NCBI GenBank assembly: GCA_025462865.1
Contig: JAOAPI010000056.1
Span: forward strand, 1 to 64,000
DNA from: Candidatus Sulfotelmatobacter sp.
GTDB lineage: Bacteria > Acidobacteriota > Terriglobia > Terriglobales > Acidobacteriaceae
Length of the DNA: 64,000 nucleotides
Reading direction: 5' to 3'
Positions 18,754 to 28,718 of the stretch are shown piece by piece. The translations under genes were made by a program, and so were the position numbers. A model generated the notes under the pieces. The model was not told the origin of the DNA and searched no databases. It worked only from the letters and a program-made list of their open reading frames with translations. The first letter of the stretch is position 1; every line of letters starts with the position of its first letter.

Positions 18754-19407
18754 ACTCTCGTCGCCGAAAACTTCTGCGGTAAAGGCTTCAACAGTCGCGC
18801 CTTTCTGCCAGGCGTCGAGCGGCAATCCGGCTTTGCGGCAGGTTTGTTCCAGAAATGTTGTACGGTCCCAGTCGTGCTCCACCGGCACTTGTGGAAGCAG
18901 CAGGCCACGGCGACCCTGCCAGGTGATGAGAAGTCCGTGACGCCCAACCTCAATCTCCTCGACCTTGATCGGTTGCGGAGGCGAAAGAATACTTAGCTCA
19001 ATCTGGAGTTGATGACCCTCTTCCCGAGTGACCGGAGGGAAGCGGTTGTCGTCGAAAGCGGCGGCCCGCGCCGTTTCGGCTACGGCCCGATACACGGGAG
19101 ACTTGGGCAAGACGTACCCGACGCAGCCGCGCAATTCTCCGCGCAAATAGAGAGAAGTGAACGCTCCGCGTGGGTCCGCAAAATGAGAAGTGGGGATATC
19201 CAGAGAAATTTCGCGGTTCTCGAGCGCCGCAGAAATGGAATCGTGCGCCAGCCGAAGCAACAGTCGGCGTTCCTCGGGTGAAAATTCTTGAACGGATATT
19301 TTCTGGCCGGAAGATGCACAGGCCACCGGTTTGTCGCCTTCAGCTCCGCGAAGTTCTGAGGAAACTTCTTTTGACGACGAATTATGTTGTAGGCGCCACA
19401 TCGGCAT
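18724..19407 (-). CDS. AMMECR1-domain protein (AmmeMemoRadiSam system protein A)
   Basis: GAFTSLYLRGELRGCVGYVLPKSPVYRAVAETARAAAFDDNRFPPVTREE; LLLPQVPVEHDWDRTTFLEQTCRKAGLP. Confidence 0.92.
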   Translation of the reverse strand: MPMWRLQHNSSSKEVSSELRGAEGDKPVACASSGQKISVQEFSPEERRLLLRLAHDSISAALENREISLDIPTSHFADPRGAFTSLYLRGELRGCVGYVLPKSPVYRAVAETARAAAFDDNRFPPVTREEGHQLQIELSILSPPQPIKVEEIEVGRHGLLITWQGRRGLLLPQVPVEHDWDRTTFLEQTCRKAGLPLDAWQKGATVEAFTAEVFGDESEEQWPVTSD

Positions 19408-20062
19408 CTGCCGCCCGCGAAGCGGACTGCGGCTTTTGGCGGCGGCTTAGGACGAAAGCGCGGCGGCGGCGCTTGGAAACGCGCCGGTCAATCTTCGACC
19501 AGAACGCGGCAAAGTAATCGATGGCCGAGATCAGCGAAACGCAGACTACAAACCAGATTGCGGTGTAGGCGATCCAGTGCACGGGAAAGATAAAGTGTCC
19601 ATAAATCGGCCACTCTTTCCATCGATGGTCGAGAATTACCGCGACCACGGAAACAATCTGTACCACCATCTTGAACTTGCCGAGCTCGCTGGCTTCAATC
19701 GTGAAGCCGCCCGAAGCAGCGATAGAGCGCAAACCGCTTACTAGAAATTCACGGCCGATAACAATTACTGCGATCCATGCGGGCACGAGGCTGGGATTGA
19801 ACTGCACCAGAGTAACGAAGGCGGCGGCGATCAGAAGTTTGTCGGCCATGGGATCGAGCAGAATGCCCATGGTCGTAATCTGGCCACGCTTGCGCGCCAG
19901 GTAACCATCAATCCCGTCCGTCATGGAGGCAGCGATGAAAATTATTGAGGCGAGTAATTCTTTAGCACCGTGCTCGCTGCTGAAGTGATTGGTAGACAGA
20001 ATCCAGATCAGCAGAGGAATGCTGCAGATGCGGATCAGCGTGATGGAATTCGGCAGGTTCAC
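19382..20062 (-). CDS. pgsA: CDP-diacylglycerol--glycerol-3-phosphate 3-phosphatidyltransferase
   Basis: MNLPNSITLIRICSIPLLIWIL; MTDGIDGYLARKRGQITTMGILLDPMADKLLIAAAFV CDP-alcohol phosphotransferase signature. Confidence 0.93.
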   Translation of the reverse strand: MNLPNSITLIRICSIPLLIWILSTNHFSSEHGAKELLASIIFIAASMTDGIDGYLARKRGQITTMGILLDPMADKLLIAAAFVTLVQFNPSLVPAWIAVIVIGREFLVSGLRSIAASGGFTIEASELGKFKMVVQIVSVVAVILDHRWKEWPIYGHFIFPVHWIAYTAIWFVVCVSLISAIDYFAAFWSKIDRRVSKRRRRAFVLSRRQKPQSASRAADADVAPTT

Positions 20063-20193
20063 CGCGGCTCAGCAAGGTTCCGGAAGGCGACCGGAAGATA
20101 ATCTGATTATCCTCCACGAGGAGAGGGAACGCAATCATGTGCAGTTCCGGCGAGAGATGCAGCCGTGCCTTCTCAAAAATTTTACAAGAATGC

Positions 20194-21006
20194 TTATAAA
20201 ACACCTTCCAGACGCCACTTAGTGCGCGTGTAAGCGATCCGGAAGCCTTTACGCTCGGCATTTCGTTGGGAGTTGCTGGCTGCCTCGGCAACCATCATTG
20301 CCAGGTCGCAACCGTGATCCCGGGCGTAGCGCAAGCGTTCGGCCAGGAGCGCGGCCTGCAGGCCTCGACGGCGCAGCTCCGGGACCGTAGCCGCGCCCCC
20401 GAATAGAGCTACTCCTTCATGCATGGAGAGCACTCCCGCTGCGCCGGGTTGACCATCAACTTCAGCCAGGAAGCACACACTGTTTTCCCGAGCGGAGGAG
20501 ATGTCGCCGAATTGCAGCAGAAAATCCTTAAGCTCGGGATGATCGTGCGACCAACCCCTCATGCTTATATTGTTCCAGAGCTGCGCCTCTTCCGGCGCGA
20601 CAACGCATACGTTGGTGTTGTCGGCACGCTCCGAAGCGTTAGTTTCAACACCGCGGTAGAGAACGTTGCTGATCTCGACCGGTCTGTAGCCACGGGCGCA
20701 AAGCAAACTCAAGGCAGGGATGCCCACCAGCGGACTCACTTCATGCAGCACCGACGCCCCGCGATCGAGAAAGAAGCGTTCAATCGTGTCGAGCGTGGAC
20801 GCGGTCAATTCCTCGAAGAGGCCGAGTCCAAAACTTTGGGTGGTTGGAGAGTCGATCCCATCGAAGACGGCGTACGCGCCTGCGCACTCAATCCATTCCG
20901 AGCCGCTGTTGGGAAATACCCGGCGCCGTGCTTCGGCGAACTGAAGGCACGCATGGCCTTCGGCACGCTCTAAGCGGCGTGAGAGCGAGACATCGGAAAA
21001 CAACAT
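20194..21006 (-). CDS. GNAT-family N-acetyltransferase
   Basis: GVALFGGAATVPELRRRGLQAALLAERLRYARDHGCDLAMMVAEAASNSQRNAERKGFRIAYTRTKW. Confidence 0.85.
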   Translation of the reverse strand: MLFSDVSLSRRLERAEGHACLQFAEARRRVFPNSGSEWIECAGAYAVFDGIDSPTTQSFGLGLFEELTASTLDTIERFFLDRGASVLHEVSPLVGIPALSLLCARGYRPVEISNVLYRGVETNASERADNTNVCVVAPEEAQLWNNISMRGWSHDHPELKDFLLQFGDISSARENSVCFLAEVDGQPGAAGVLSMHEGVALFGGAATVPELRRRGLQAALLAERLRYARDHGCDLAMMVAEAASNSQRNAERKGFRIAYTRTKWRLEGVL

Positions 21007-21021
21007 TTCAGTGGAGCTCCA

Positions 21022-21396
21022 CTACTTCGGCTGGGCCGGGGTCATGGCGGTGGGCTTCGGCTGGGCCGGGGTCATGGCGGTGGGCTTCGGCTGCTTAGCG
21101 ATGACCTGGTCCTTAATCTTCTCGTAGGTAGATTGGGGAATAATCTTCTTGTGAACGAGATCTAGTTTTGTGCGATACGGGCGTCCGTCGATAATTTTCT
21201 GCGCGTAAACGTCTCCGATGCCGGGCAAGGCCTTGAGCTGGTCTTTGGTGGCAGTGTTGAGATCGAGTTTGTCGGCGGCGGAGGCTTGAGGCGCGGCCGC
21301 TGCAAAAGATTGGATGGGAATAGCCGCCTGCAGGAAGGAGAATGCGAGCAGTAGAGAGAGAATGCGTAACATCAACTTTCTGTATTTAGAATTCAT
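21022..21396 (-). CDS. ComEA-like helix-hairpin-helix protein
   Basis: [43 protein letters not shown]; signal-like N-terminus. Confidence 0.85.
   Translation of the reverse strand: MNSKYRKLMLRILSLLLAFSFLQAAIPIQSFAAAAPQASAADKLDLNTATKDQLKALPGIGDVYAQKIIDGRPYRTKLDLVHKKIIPQSTYEKIKDQVIAKQPKPTAMTPAQPKPTAMTPAQPK
21025..21093. repeat. 30-bp tandem repeat (about 2.3 copies) encoding [10 protein letters not shown]
   Basis: cttcggctgggccggggtcatggcggtggg at 21025-21054 and 21055-21084, then a partial copy. Confidence 0.9.
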
Positions 21397-21408
21397 AAGT
21401 CGTCCTGA

Positions 21409-22686
21409 CTAGGCATAAATTCCGCGCTGGCGAATTGTGTAGGCAACGCGGTCAATGGCCAGCATGTAAGCAGCGATACGGTTGTTGACCTTATGAGTCT
21501 CGGCGTAGCGGACCACATCGCCGAAGGATGAGATCATGATTTCTTCCAACTGCTCGTTGACCACCGATTCTTTCCAGAAATAGCCCTGGCGGTCCTGCAC
21601 CCACTCGAAGTACGAAGTCGTCACGCCACCGGCGTTGGCCAGAATGTCAGGGATAACGAATACTCCTTTGTCTGTCAGAACATCATCGGCAGCTGACGTA
21701 GTGGGGCCGTTTGCGCCCTCAGCCAGAATGCGGCACTTTACGCGATCGACGTTGCGCGAGGTGATGACGTTCTCGGTCGCCGCAGGGATGAGGATTTCGC
21801 ACTCTGTCGTAAGCAGTTCGGCTGGGTCATACTTCTCCGCGTCGGGGAAGCCATGCACCGTTCCGTTTTTCTGGCGGAATTCGACCAGCTTGTTCAGGTC
21901 GATTCCATTCTTGTTATAAAGGCCGCCACCCACTTCGGCGATTCCCACAACTTTGTATCCGCCCTGATACATGAGTTGGGCGGCGTTCGAGCCCACATTG
22001 CCGAAGCCTTGCACGATGACGCGACTGCTTTCGCGCGACAGGCCAAGCTTCTTGATGGCCTCGTCGCAGACCACCATCACGCCGCGGCCAGTCGCTTCCC
22101 GGCGTCCTCGGGAGCCACCGATGTTGATTGGTTTCCCAGTGACGCACGCCGTCACGGTCTGGCGCATGTGCATGGAGTAGGTGTCCATCATCCACGCCAT
22201 GATCTGTTCGTTGGTGTTAACGTCCGGAGCAGGCACGTCTTTTTCGGGACCGATGAATTCGATCAGTTCCGAGGTGTAGCGCCGCGTCATGCGCTCGATT
22301 TCGCCCATCGACATCTTATGCGGATCGCAGATCACGCCGCCCTTGGCGCCGCCGAAAGGAATGTTGACTACGGCGCACTTCCAGGTCATCCAACTGGCTA
22401 GCGCACGAACTTCATCGAGAGTGACATCAGGTGCATAGCGGATGCCGCCCTTGCCCGGACCCCGCGCAATCGAGTGCTGAACGCGAAATCCGGTGAAGAC
22501 CTCCAGATGGCCGTCATCCATCTGGACCGGGATGTACACAGTAAGTTCACGGTTGGGATATCGCAGAACGCGCCACAGGCCGTCATCGAGATTGAGCTTC
22601 TGCGCAGCCAGGTCAAATCGCGCCCGCTGCGATTCCCATGGATTGCTTTCTTTATCGACCTGCGGCGGCGTGGTCATGGTAGTCAT
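21409..22686 (-). CDS. gdhA: Glu/Leu/Phe/Val dehydrogenase (glutamate dehydrogenase)
   Basis: [81 protein letters not shown]. Confidence 0.92.
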   Translation of the reverse strand: MTTMTTPPQVDKESNPWESQRARFDLAAQKLNLDDGLWRVLRYPNRELTVYIPVQMDDGHLEVFTGFRVQHSIARGPGKGGIRYAPDVTLDEVRALASWMTWKCAVVNIPFGGAKGGVICDPHKMSMGEIERMTRRYTSELIEFIGPEKDVPAPDVNTNEQIMAWMMDTYSMHMRQTVTACVTGKPINIGGSRGRREATGRGVMVVCDEAIKKLGLSRESSRVIVQGFGNVGSNAAQLMYQGGYKVVGIAEVGGGLYNKNGIDLNKLVEFRQKNGTVHGFPDAEKYDPAELLTTECEILIPAATENVITSRNVDRVKCRILAEGANGPTTSAADDVLTDKGVFVIPDILANAGGVTTSYFEWVQDRQGYFWKESVVNEQLEEIMISSFGDVVRYAETHKVNNRIAAYMLAIDRVAYTIRQRGIYA

Positions 22687-22826
22687 AGATGTGATCTCCG
22701 GGATGATTGCGGTTCAAGATGTTGGCCGACACCGGAACGAATTCCCGGAGTGAATGGGCAAACGTTTCGAGTATATGAGGCGGGATGGCAGCGAAGCAAG
22801 GCGGAGGGCCGCGATGGAATCCCATA

Positions 22827-22952
22827 ATGAAACAGTTGGAGCAACTCCATGAAATATTAAGCCGGCAATCGCAGCTGGGAGAGGAATTGCTATCCAAGGG
22901 CGCAGACTTTGCCCATACAGATGTTCCGCGCGGGGCATCAGGGACGGCCTGA
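22827..22952 (+). CDS. Possible very small protein (41 aa)
   Basis: MKQLEQLHEILSRQSQLGEELLSKGADFAHTDVPRGASGTA; in the gap between gdhA-like and the MBL gene; coding unproven. Confidence 0.25.
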   Translation: MKQLEQLHEILSRQSQLGEELLSKGADFAHTDVPRGASGTA

Positions 22953-23786
22953 TTGGGTCCGGGCGTTCAAGCTGATCTCCATTCCCTCAGCGGCCGCCCG
23001 CACTTTGGGGTAGTAGTTGCGCGCTTCGTGCACTACTTTGTCGATCACTGCGTCAGTATGCTCGGGATCGTGATGAAACAGCACGAGCTCTTTTGCTCCA
23101 CTCTCCATTACTACATTGACGGCTTCTCGCCAGTGGCTGTGTCCCCAGCCACGCCGGCGTGCTTCATATTCCTCGGGAAGATACTGCGCGTCGTAAATGA
23201 GTACGTCCGCTCCTTCGGCCAGCTTGCGCACGGCTTTGTCGAAGGCGGCGTCACCGGGTTCGTTGTCAGTGGCGTAGACGAGAATTCCATCTTTGGTTTC
23301 GAGGCGGAAGCCCATGCATCCCTGAGGATGGTTGAGCCATGCGGTTTGCAGTTGGACGCCGTCTTCGATCGTGATGCGGCCACTCTCGATGTCATAGAAG
23401 TCACGGCGAGCTTTCATCTGGCCGATCTCCACGGGAAAATATGGCGCGGCCATCTGATCGGACAGAACCTGTTTGAGACTGCGCGTTCTGGTGGAACACT
23501 GGAAGAGGAAGCGGTTTTCCGCATTCTCATACAGAGGACGGAAAAACGGCATGCCCTGAATGTGGTCCCAATGAAAGTGTGAAACAAAAACGTGAGCGGA
23601 GAACGGCTTCTCGCCAAACTCGCTTTGGAGTTGCTGGCCGAGTACGCGGAATCCGGTACCGCAATCGAAAATGTAAATGCGGTCGCCGAGGCGAACTTCG
23701 ACACAGGAGGTATTACCTCCATAGCGCATGTTTTCGGGTTGTGGGGTTGGCGTGGAGCCGCGCACGCCCCAGAACTTAATCCGCAT
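22938..23786 (-). CDS. MBL-fold metallo-hydrolase
   Basis: MRIKFWGVRGSTPTPQPENMRYGGNTSCVEVR...HVFVSHFHWDHIQGMPFF; ORF may extend to 23831. Confidence 0.9.
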   Translation of the reverse strand: MRIKFWGVRGSTPTPQPENMRYGGNTSCVEVRLGDRIYIFDCGTGFRVLGQQLQSEFGEKPFSAHVFVSHFHWDHIQGMPFFRPLYENAENRFLFQCSTRTRSLKQVLSDQMAAPYFPVEIGQMKARRDFYDIESGRITIEDGVQLQTAWLNHPQGCMGFRLETKDGILVYATDNEPGDAAFDKAVRKLAEGADVLIYDAQYLPEEYEARRRGWGHSHWREAVNVVMESGAKELVLFHHDPEHTDAVIDKVVHEARNYYPKVRAAAEGMEISLNARTQSGRP

Positions 23787-23940
23787 AGGCTTGCTACTGT
23801 ATCTGGGCCTGATTCCTTGGGATGATCCCATCTATCTTCGGACGATGGGGAGCATTCGTCAATTGCCGGAGTGGTTCGCGGATTACTATTTCGGAGACTG
23901 TCGAAGCTTAGGACTAATAATTTACTGACTTTGATTTTGC

Positions 23941-25500
23941 ATGGCCTCGACATTGCCCTACGATGACTCCCCTATAATGAACCGCGAGGCGGTGGTGTTG
24001 GCCAGCCTTTTTCAAATGATTAATCCCGAATTCAAAGAATTCTCGCGCCTGGCGCGGTCGGCGACGTTGGTGCCGGTGGTGAAATCGGTGAGCGCCGATT
24101 TGCTGACCCCGGTCTCCGCTTTCCTGGCCATCGCGGAAAAAGAGCCGCACGCGTTTCTGCTGGAATCAGCCGAGCGGGGAGAGCAGATCGGGCGCTATAC
24201 GTTCCTGGGAGTGCGTCCTTACATGCGGCTGCGGGCCCGGGGCTCTGCGATCGAGATTGAACGCGGACGACGCACGGAACGCCACGAAGGCAGTGTATTC
24301 GAGTTTGTGAAGCTTCTGCTGAGCGAGCACCAGCCGGCCACTATTCCCGGTTTGCCGCCATTCACCGCTGGAGCCGTTGGCTATTTTTCCTACGACGTAG
24401 TGCGCCAACTGGAAAAAATCGGTACAAGCGCAAAGGATGACTTATCGCTGCCCGATTGCGAACTGATGTTTTTCGACAGGCTGCTCGCCTTTGATCATTT
24501 GCGCCATCAGATTCACATCATGGCTGCGGCGGATGTTTCCCGGGAGAGTCCTCGAAACGCTTATGACCGGGCAGTGCGCGATATTTCGGCGCTGGAAAGA
24601 AAACTTGCCGCAGGATTAAGCCCGGCAATGTGGCGTAAGCCTAAGAAAGCGAAGCTCGGAAAGCTAAAGATCCACGCGGGAACTGCGCGCGCGAAGTTTC
24701 TGCGCAGCGCCGAGCGTTGCAAGGAATACATTGCCGCGGGCGATATTTTCCAGGTCGTGCTATCGCAGCGGCTCGACTTCATTCCTGGAATCGAACCCTT
24801 CGATCTTTACCGTGCTCTGCGGCAGGTGAATCCTTCCCCGTATCTGTACTTTTTGCGGATGGGAGAAACACAAATCCTCGGATCTTCGCCGGAGATGCTA
24901 GTGCGCGTTACTGGGCGCAAGCTGGAATATCGCCCGATCGCAGGCACGCATCCGCGGGGCCGCGACGAGGCTGAAGATTTGCGCTTAGAGCAGCAAATGC
25001 GCAACGACGAAAAAGAACGCGCCGAACACGTCATGCTGGTCGACCTGGGCCGCAACGATCTGGGACGTGTGAGCGAGTATGGCTCAGTCAAGGTGAAAGA
25101 TCTGATGTATGTAGAACGTTACTCCCACGTGATGCACCTGGTGTCGGCGCTGGAAGGAACGCTGCGCAAAGATCTCGGAGCGCTCGACGCCTTCGCTGCA
25201 TGTTTTCCCGCAGGCACGTTAAGCGGCGCACCCAAAGTACGCGCAATGCAAATCATCGAAGAACTGGAACCGGTGCGGCGCGGCATCTACGGGGGATCGG
25301 TGTTCTATGCCGACTTTGCCGGGAACCTGGATTCGTGCATCGGCATTCGCACCATGCTCATGCAAGGCAAACATGCGTATTTGCAGGCAGGAGCAGGTAT
25401 CGTGGCGGATTCCGATCCCGCGCGAGAATTCGAGGAATCGATGAACAAGGCGCAGGCGCTTCTGCGAGCGGTGCAGATGGCAAGAGGCAGTGGTCAGTGA
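23941..25500 (+). CDS. trpE: Anthranilate synthase component I
   Basis: VVLSQRLDFIPGIEPFDLYRALRQVNPSPYLYFLRMG; SSPEMLVRVTGRKLEYRPIAGTHPRG; chorismate-binding C-terminus. Confidence 0.95.
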   Translation: MASTLPYDDSPIMNREAVVLASLFQMINPEFKEFSRLARSATLVPVVKSVSADLLTPVSAFLAIAEKEPHAFLLESAERGEQIGRYTFLGVRPYMRLRARGSAIEIERGRRTERHEGSVFEFVKLLLSEHQPATIPGLPPFTAGAVGYFSYDVVRQLEKIGTSAKDDLSLPDCELMFFDRLLAFDHLRHQIHIMAAADVSRESPRNAYDRAVRDISALERKLAAGLSPAMWRKPKKAKLGKLKIHAGTARAKFLRSAERCKEYIAAGDIFQVVLSQRLDFIPGIEPFDLYRALRQVNPSPYLYFLRMGETQILGSSPEMLVRVTGRKLEYRPIAGTHPRGRDEAEDLRLEQQMRNDEKERAEHVMLVDLGRNDLGRVSEYGSVKVKDLMYVERYSHVMHLVSALEGTLRKDLGALDAFAACFPAGTLSGAPKVRAMQIIEELEPVRRGIYGGSVFYADFAGNLDSCIGIRTMLMQGKHAYLQAGAGIVADSDPAREFEESMNKAQALLRAVQMARGSGQ

Positions 25501-25525
25501 CTAGTGGCTAGTGGCCAGTTATGAC
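25486..25525. repeat. Heptamer (AGTGNNN) tract, left arm
   Basis: ggcagtggtcagtgactagtggctagtggccagttatgac; covers the end of trpE and its stop codon. Confidence 0.75.
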
Positions 25526-25908
25526 TATCTGCGGGTTGGCAGAGAAGTTAGAAGTCCGTTGAGAATGCGGCCAACTTCGGCGGCGGCGCCAAGAAGATTT
25601 TCACTCGCGTTATGCTCCAGATATCCTAGATCCCGTGCCAGAAGAATCTGGGTCTCCACTTCCATCAAAGAACCGCGTGCGTTCCCGAGGAATTGCTTAA
25701 ACTCCCCCGTAGAAAGTCTAGCTTGTCCCTCCGCGATATTACTTGGGATAGACACGGCGGCTCGTCGCAATTGGGACGTCAGTCCGTAGGTCTCCGTTTT
25801 GGGGAACGCTTGCGTACAACGGTAGACGTCTAGAACTAGCGCCATCGATTTTTTCCAAACGATCAGGTCGCGATAGGACTGGACGATCGGCCTCACTGAG
25901 CATTGCAT
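25525..25908 (-). CDS. Four-helix-bundle (S23/IVP-type) protein
   Basis: SYRDLIVWKKSMALVLDVYRCTQAFPKTETYGLTSQLRRAAVSIPSNIAEGQARLSTGEFKQFLGNARGSLMEVETQILLARDLGYL. Confidence 0.92.
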   Translation of the reverse strand: MQCSVRPIVQSYRDLIVWKKSMALVLDVYRCTQAFPKTETYGLTSQLRRAAVSIPSNIAEGQARLSTGEFKQFLGNARGSLMEVETQILLARDLGYLEHNASENLLGAAAEVGRILNGLLTSLPTRR

Positions 25909-26054
25909 CGACTTACCATGCGCTTAGGCAGGCTGTCGCGATGTGATGGTGATCACAACCTTCTGTGGATTTCCCAAAATAGCGTCGGCCGCGGGTCGGA
26001 ACGAAACACTCGCCTTTGCGAATTACCGCCTTCCTGGATTTTTAAGGAAGGGAA

Positions 26055-26094
26055 GCTATGACTGGCCACTGATCACTGACCACTAGTCACTGCC
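26055..26094. repeat. Heptamer (AGTGNNN) tract, right arm, inverted relative to 25486-25525
   Basis: rc ggcagtgactagtggtcagtgatcagtggccagtcatagc; 28/40 identical to the left arm by hand alignment. Confidence 0.75.
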
Positions 26095-26660
26095 AAGAAA
26101 TTCTGCACCAGCTTCTTCCCCGCATCCGTCAGCACGCTCTCGGGATGGAATTGCACTCCTTCGACAGCCAACGTTCTGTGGCGCAATCCCATGATGGTGC
26201 GACTTCCATCTTTCTCTGTGGTCCAGGCACTCACTTCAAGCTCGGCTGGCAGGTCTTTTTCTTCGACGATGAGCGAGTGGTAGCGAGTGGCCATCATCGG
26301 AGTTGGAAGACCACTAAAGATGCTCTTGTTATCGTGCGTCACTGCGCTCGTCTTGCCGTGCATCAAGTGGGGAGCCCGAACCACTCGACCGCCAAAAGCC
26401 GCTCCGATGGCCTGATGTCCGAGGCAAACCCCGAGAATGGGCACTTTGCCGGCGAAATGCCGGATCAAGTCAATGCTGATGCCAGCGTCTTGCGGCGTGC
26501 ATGGTCCGGGAGAGATTACGATGCGCTCCGGTTGCATATCTTCGAGTTCAGCAATCGTGATCTGATCGTTGCGGCGAACCTCGACCGTCGCTCCAAGTTC
26601 TCCGAAATACTGAACAAGGTTGTAGGTAAAAGAATCGTAATTGTCGAGAATGAAGACCAT
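26073..26660 (-). CDS. trpG: Anthranilate synthase component II (glutamine amidotransferase)
   Basis: [65 protein letters not shown]. Confidence 0.95.
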   Translation of the reverse strand: MVFILDNYDSFTYNLVQYFGELGATVEVRRNDQITIAELEDMQPERIVISPGPCTPQDAGISIDLIRHFAGKVPILGVCLGHQAIGAAFGGRVVRAPHLMHGKTSAVTHDNKSIFSGLPTPMMATRYHSLIVEEKDLPAELEVSAWTTEKDGSRTIMGLRHRTLAVEGVQFHPESVLTDAGKKLVQNFLAVTSGQ

Positions 26661-26837
26661 TTGCGGCCGGGCCCTACTCTTAGCTTACACCGGCGAACAG
26701 GCGCTTTTTGATATAGCGAGTCGCGGCTCCCCGCCGGAATGGGCCATTCCCCGGCCCAACGGTGGTATTGACGCGAAATGCCTTCAAAGTCATGCTTGAG
26801 CATAGTTCAACCTCACATCATTAGCTTGGAGTAACGT

Positions 26838-27167
26838 ATGGCAGAAGCCCAGCGAGAGAAGAGGACTGCGCGGCGCTTCGCGCTTCGGATTCCGGTCGCC
26901 GTCAGTCGCGGAGAGTCTTCGAATCACAGCGAATCCGCTCAAATCCGCGACGTCAGCGCGCGTGGCATTTGTTTTTATCTCGACTCGCCCATCGAGCAGG
27001 GGTCGCCCATCGGTTTCACGCTGACCTTGCCACCTGAAATCACACTTACTGAAAGCATCCGCGTGCAGTGCAAAGGCCGAGTAGTGCGGGTGGAGAATGG
27101 TACCGCGGATGCGAAATTGGCAGTGGCCGCGGTGATTGAAGAGTACGAATTTCTTCCTGAGAGCTGA
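26838..27167 (+). CDS. PilZ-domain protein
   Basis: REKRTARRFALRIPVAVSR...RDVSARGICFYLDSPIEQGSPIGFTLTLP. Confidence 0.85.
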   Translation: MAEAQREKRTARRFALRIPVAVSRGESSNHSESAQIRDVSARGICFYLDSPIEQGSPIGFTLTLPPEITLTESIRVQCKGRVVRVENGTADAKLAVAAVIEEYEFLPES

Positions 27168-27238
27168 CGGGATAGAGTCCCTCGCAATTTATCGGCTCCT
27201 CAACGTTTCTTTCCCTTCCCTACAAGTGATAAGGTTCC

Positions 27239-28684
27239 TTGCAGAGGGTGCACTTTTCTCAGGGGATTCCTTTGCGGCGTTGGCGCGTCCAATTTAGTTT
27301 TGTGGTGCCGCTGGCGGCGCTGCTAGTCACGGCGGCCCTTTCGCAGAACGCGAGCACGCCTGATAAGGCCGTCGCCAAGGCCGAAGCAGCGGTGGTGACC
27401 AGTGTGCGCGTGGTGCACGAGCGAGGAATTCCCGCGCTCGAAGTTGTTTCTACCCATCCTGTAATTCCAACGATCCAGCCGCTCGATTCTCCTCCGCGCC
27501 TGGTCATCGATCTATCCAATGCTCGCGTTGGCCTGCTGCAGAAACGCATTGCGGTTTTGCAGGAAAATATCCTGACCATCAGAAACGAGCAATATCAGAA
27601 AAACCCTCCGGTAATGAGAATTGTTTTGGATCTTCTTGTTCCCTATGCCTATACATGGGACGCCGCTGGAAACCGGCTGATGGTCCGGTTGAAGCCGCCG
27701 GGAGATCCGGATGCCGGAAAGAATACGCCATTTCGACCGCCGCAAGTGCTGTCGACGACACCGTCCCCGACGCCAGCGTTTGTGCCCGTCACCAGCGGCG
27801 TGGGAGAAGTGATCTTGGCGGGAAGCCGGTTCGCGGCAGGCTCGTCCCTTACCGCTGGGAGCGAAACTGCAACGTTACGTTTGGCGCGGGGAGGCGAGGT
27901 TCGCGTTTGTCCTGGAACCACGCTTTCAGTGACGCCCTCAAAAAATACGAAAGACCTGATGCTGGGCATGAGCACCGGCGCGCTTGAAACACATTACTCC
28001 CTGGCTGCTTCAGCAGACACCGTGCTGACGCCGGACTTCCGAATTGTTTTTGCCGGCCCGGGAGAATTCCATTACGCCGTCAGTTCAGACTCCCACGGCA
28101 ATACTTGTGTACGTGGACTTAACGGAAACACTTCGCCAGCTACCGTCTCGGAGCTAATTGGGGATAGGGCATATCAGGTTCAGGCGACTGAGCAGGCGGT
28201 ATTTCACACGGGTCGCATTGATCGAGTGGATTCACAGGTTCCGCTCGAATGTGGCTGTCCGACGCCTGTTCCCGCGCTGCGCGCAAGTACCGCGCCGGCG
28301 CAAGTTATCCCGGACTTGGCCGCAAAACTAACCCTGTCACAAAAAGACGCAGGATCGCAAAAGCCGGAAGGCGATTCACGGAAGGGCGATGCGACGCAGA
28401 CGCTTTCCAATGGCCCTGAGACTCGACCGCTGCCTGCCTCACAGCCTGACGATATTCACGTAACCGTCGATGCGCCCTTTGTTTTCCACGGTAAGAATCA
28501 CACTGCCCCGGCGAATGCTCCTACAGAAGAGGCGGCGACGCCGCCGGTGATGGAATCATCCGCCAGACCGGCCCCGCCGGACATACAAGTGCAAGCGCCT
28601 CCAGAGACCACTCTGGAAGCGAAGGCTGAACACAATGGTCTGGGCCGACGAATCAAGAAATTTTTCGCCGCAATTTTCCGCTAA
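27239..28684 (+). CDS. AMIN-domain / FecR-like secreted protein
   Basis: VISTHP-type AMIN segment (PRLVIDLSNARVGLLQKRIAVLQENILTIRNEQYQKNPPVMRIVLDLLVPYAYTWDAAGNRLMVRLKP). Confidence 0.75.
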   Translation: MQRVHFSQGIPLRRWRVQFSFVVPLAALLVTAALSQNASTPDKAVAKAEAAVVTSVRVVHERGIPALEVVSTHPVIPTIQPLDSPPRLVIDLSNARVGLLQKRIAVLQENILTIRNEQYQKNPPVMRIVLDLLVPYAYTWDAAGNRLMVRLKPPGDPDAGKNTPFRPPQVLSTTPSPTPAFVPVTSGVGEVILAGSRFAAGSSLTAGSETATLRLARGGEVRVCPGTTLSVTPSKNTKDLMLGMSTGALETHYSLAASADTVLTPDFRIVFAGPGEFHYAVSSDSHGNTCVRGLNGNTSPATVSELIGDRAYQVQATEQAVFHTGRIDRVDSQVPLECGCPTPVPALRASTAPAQVIPDLAAKLTLSQKDAGSQKPEGDSRKGDATQTLSNGPETRPLPASQPDDIHVTVDAPFVFHGKNHTAPANAPTEEAATPPVMESSARPAPPDIQVQAPPETTLEAKAEHNGLGRRIKKFFAAIFR

Positions 28685-28718
28685 TAACTCTTGCTGGAAA
28701 ATGGCCAGTGGGCATCCT

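Noticed and set aside
25486-26094. Heptamer tracts considered as a CRISPR array
   Set aside because: Unit is 7 nt and degenerate, there are no unique spacers of 25-40 nt, and no cas genes are present.
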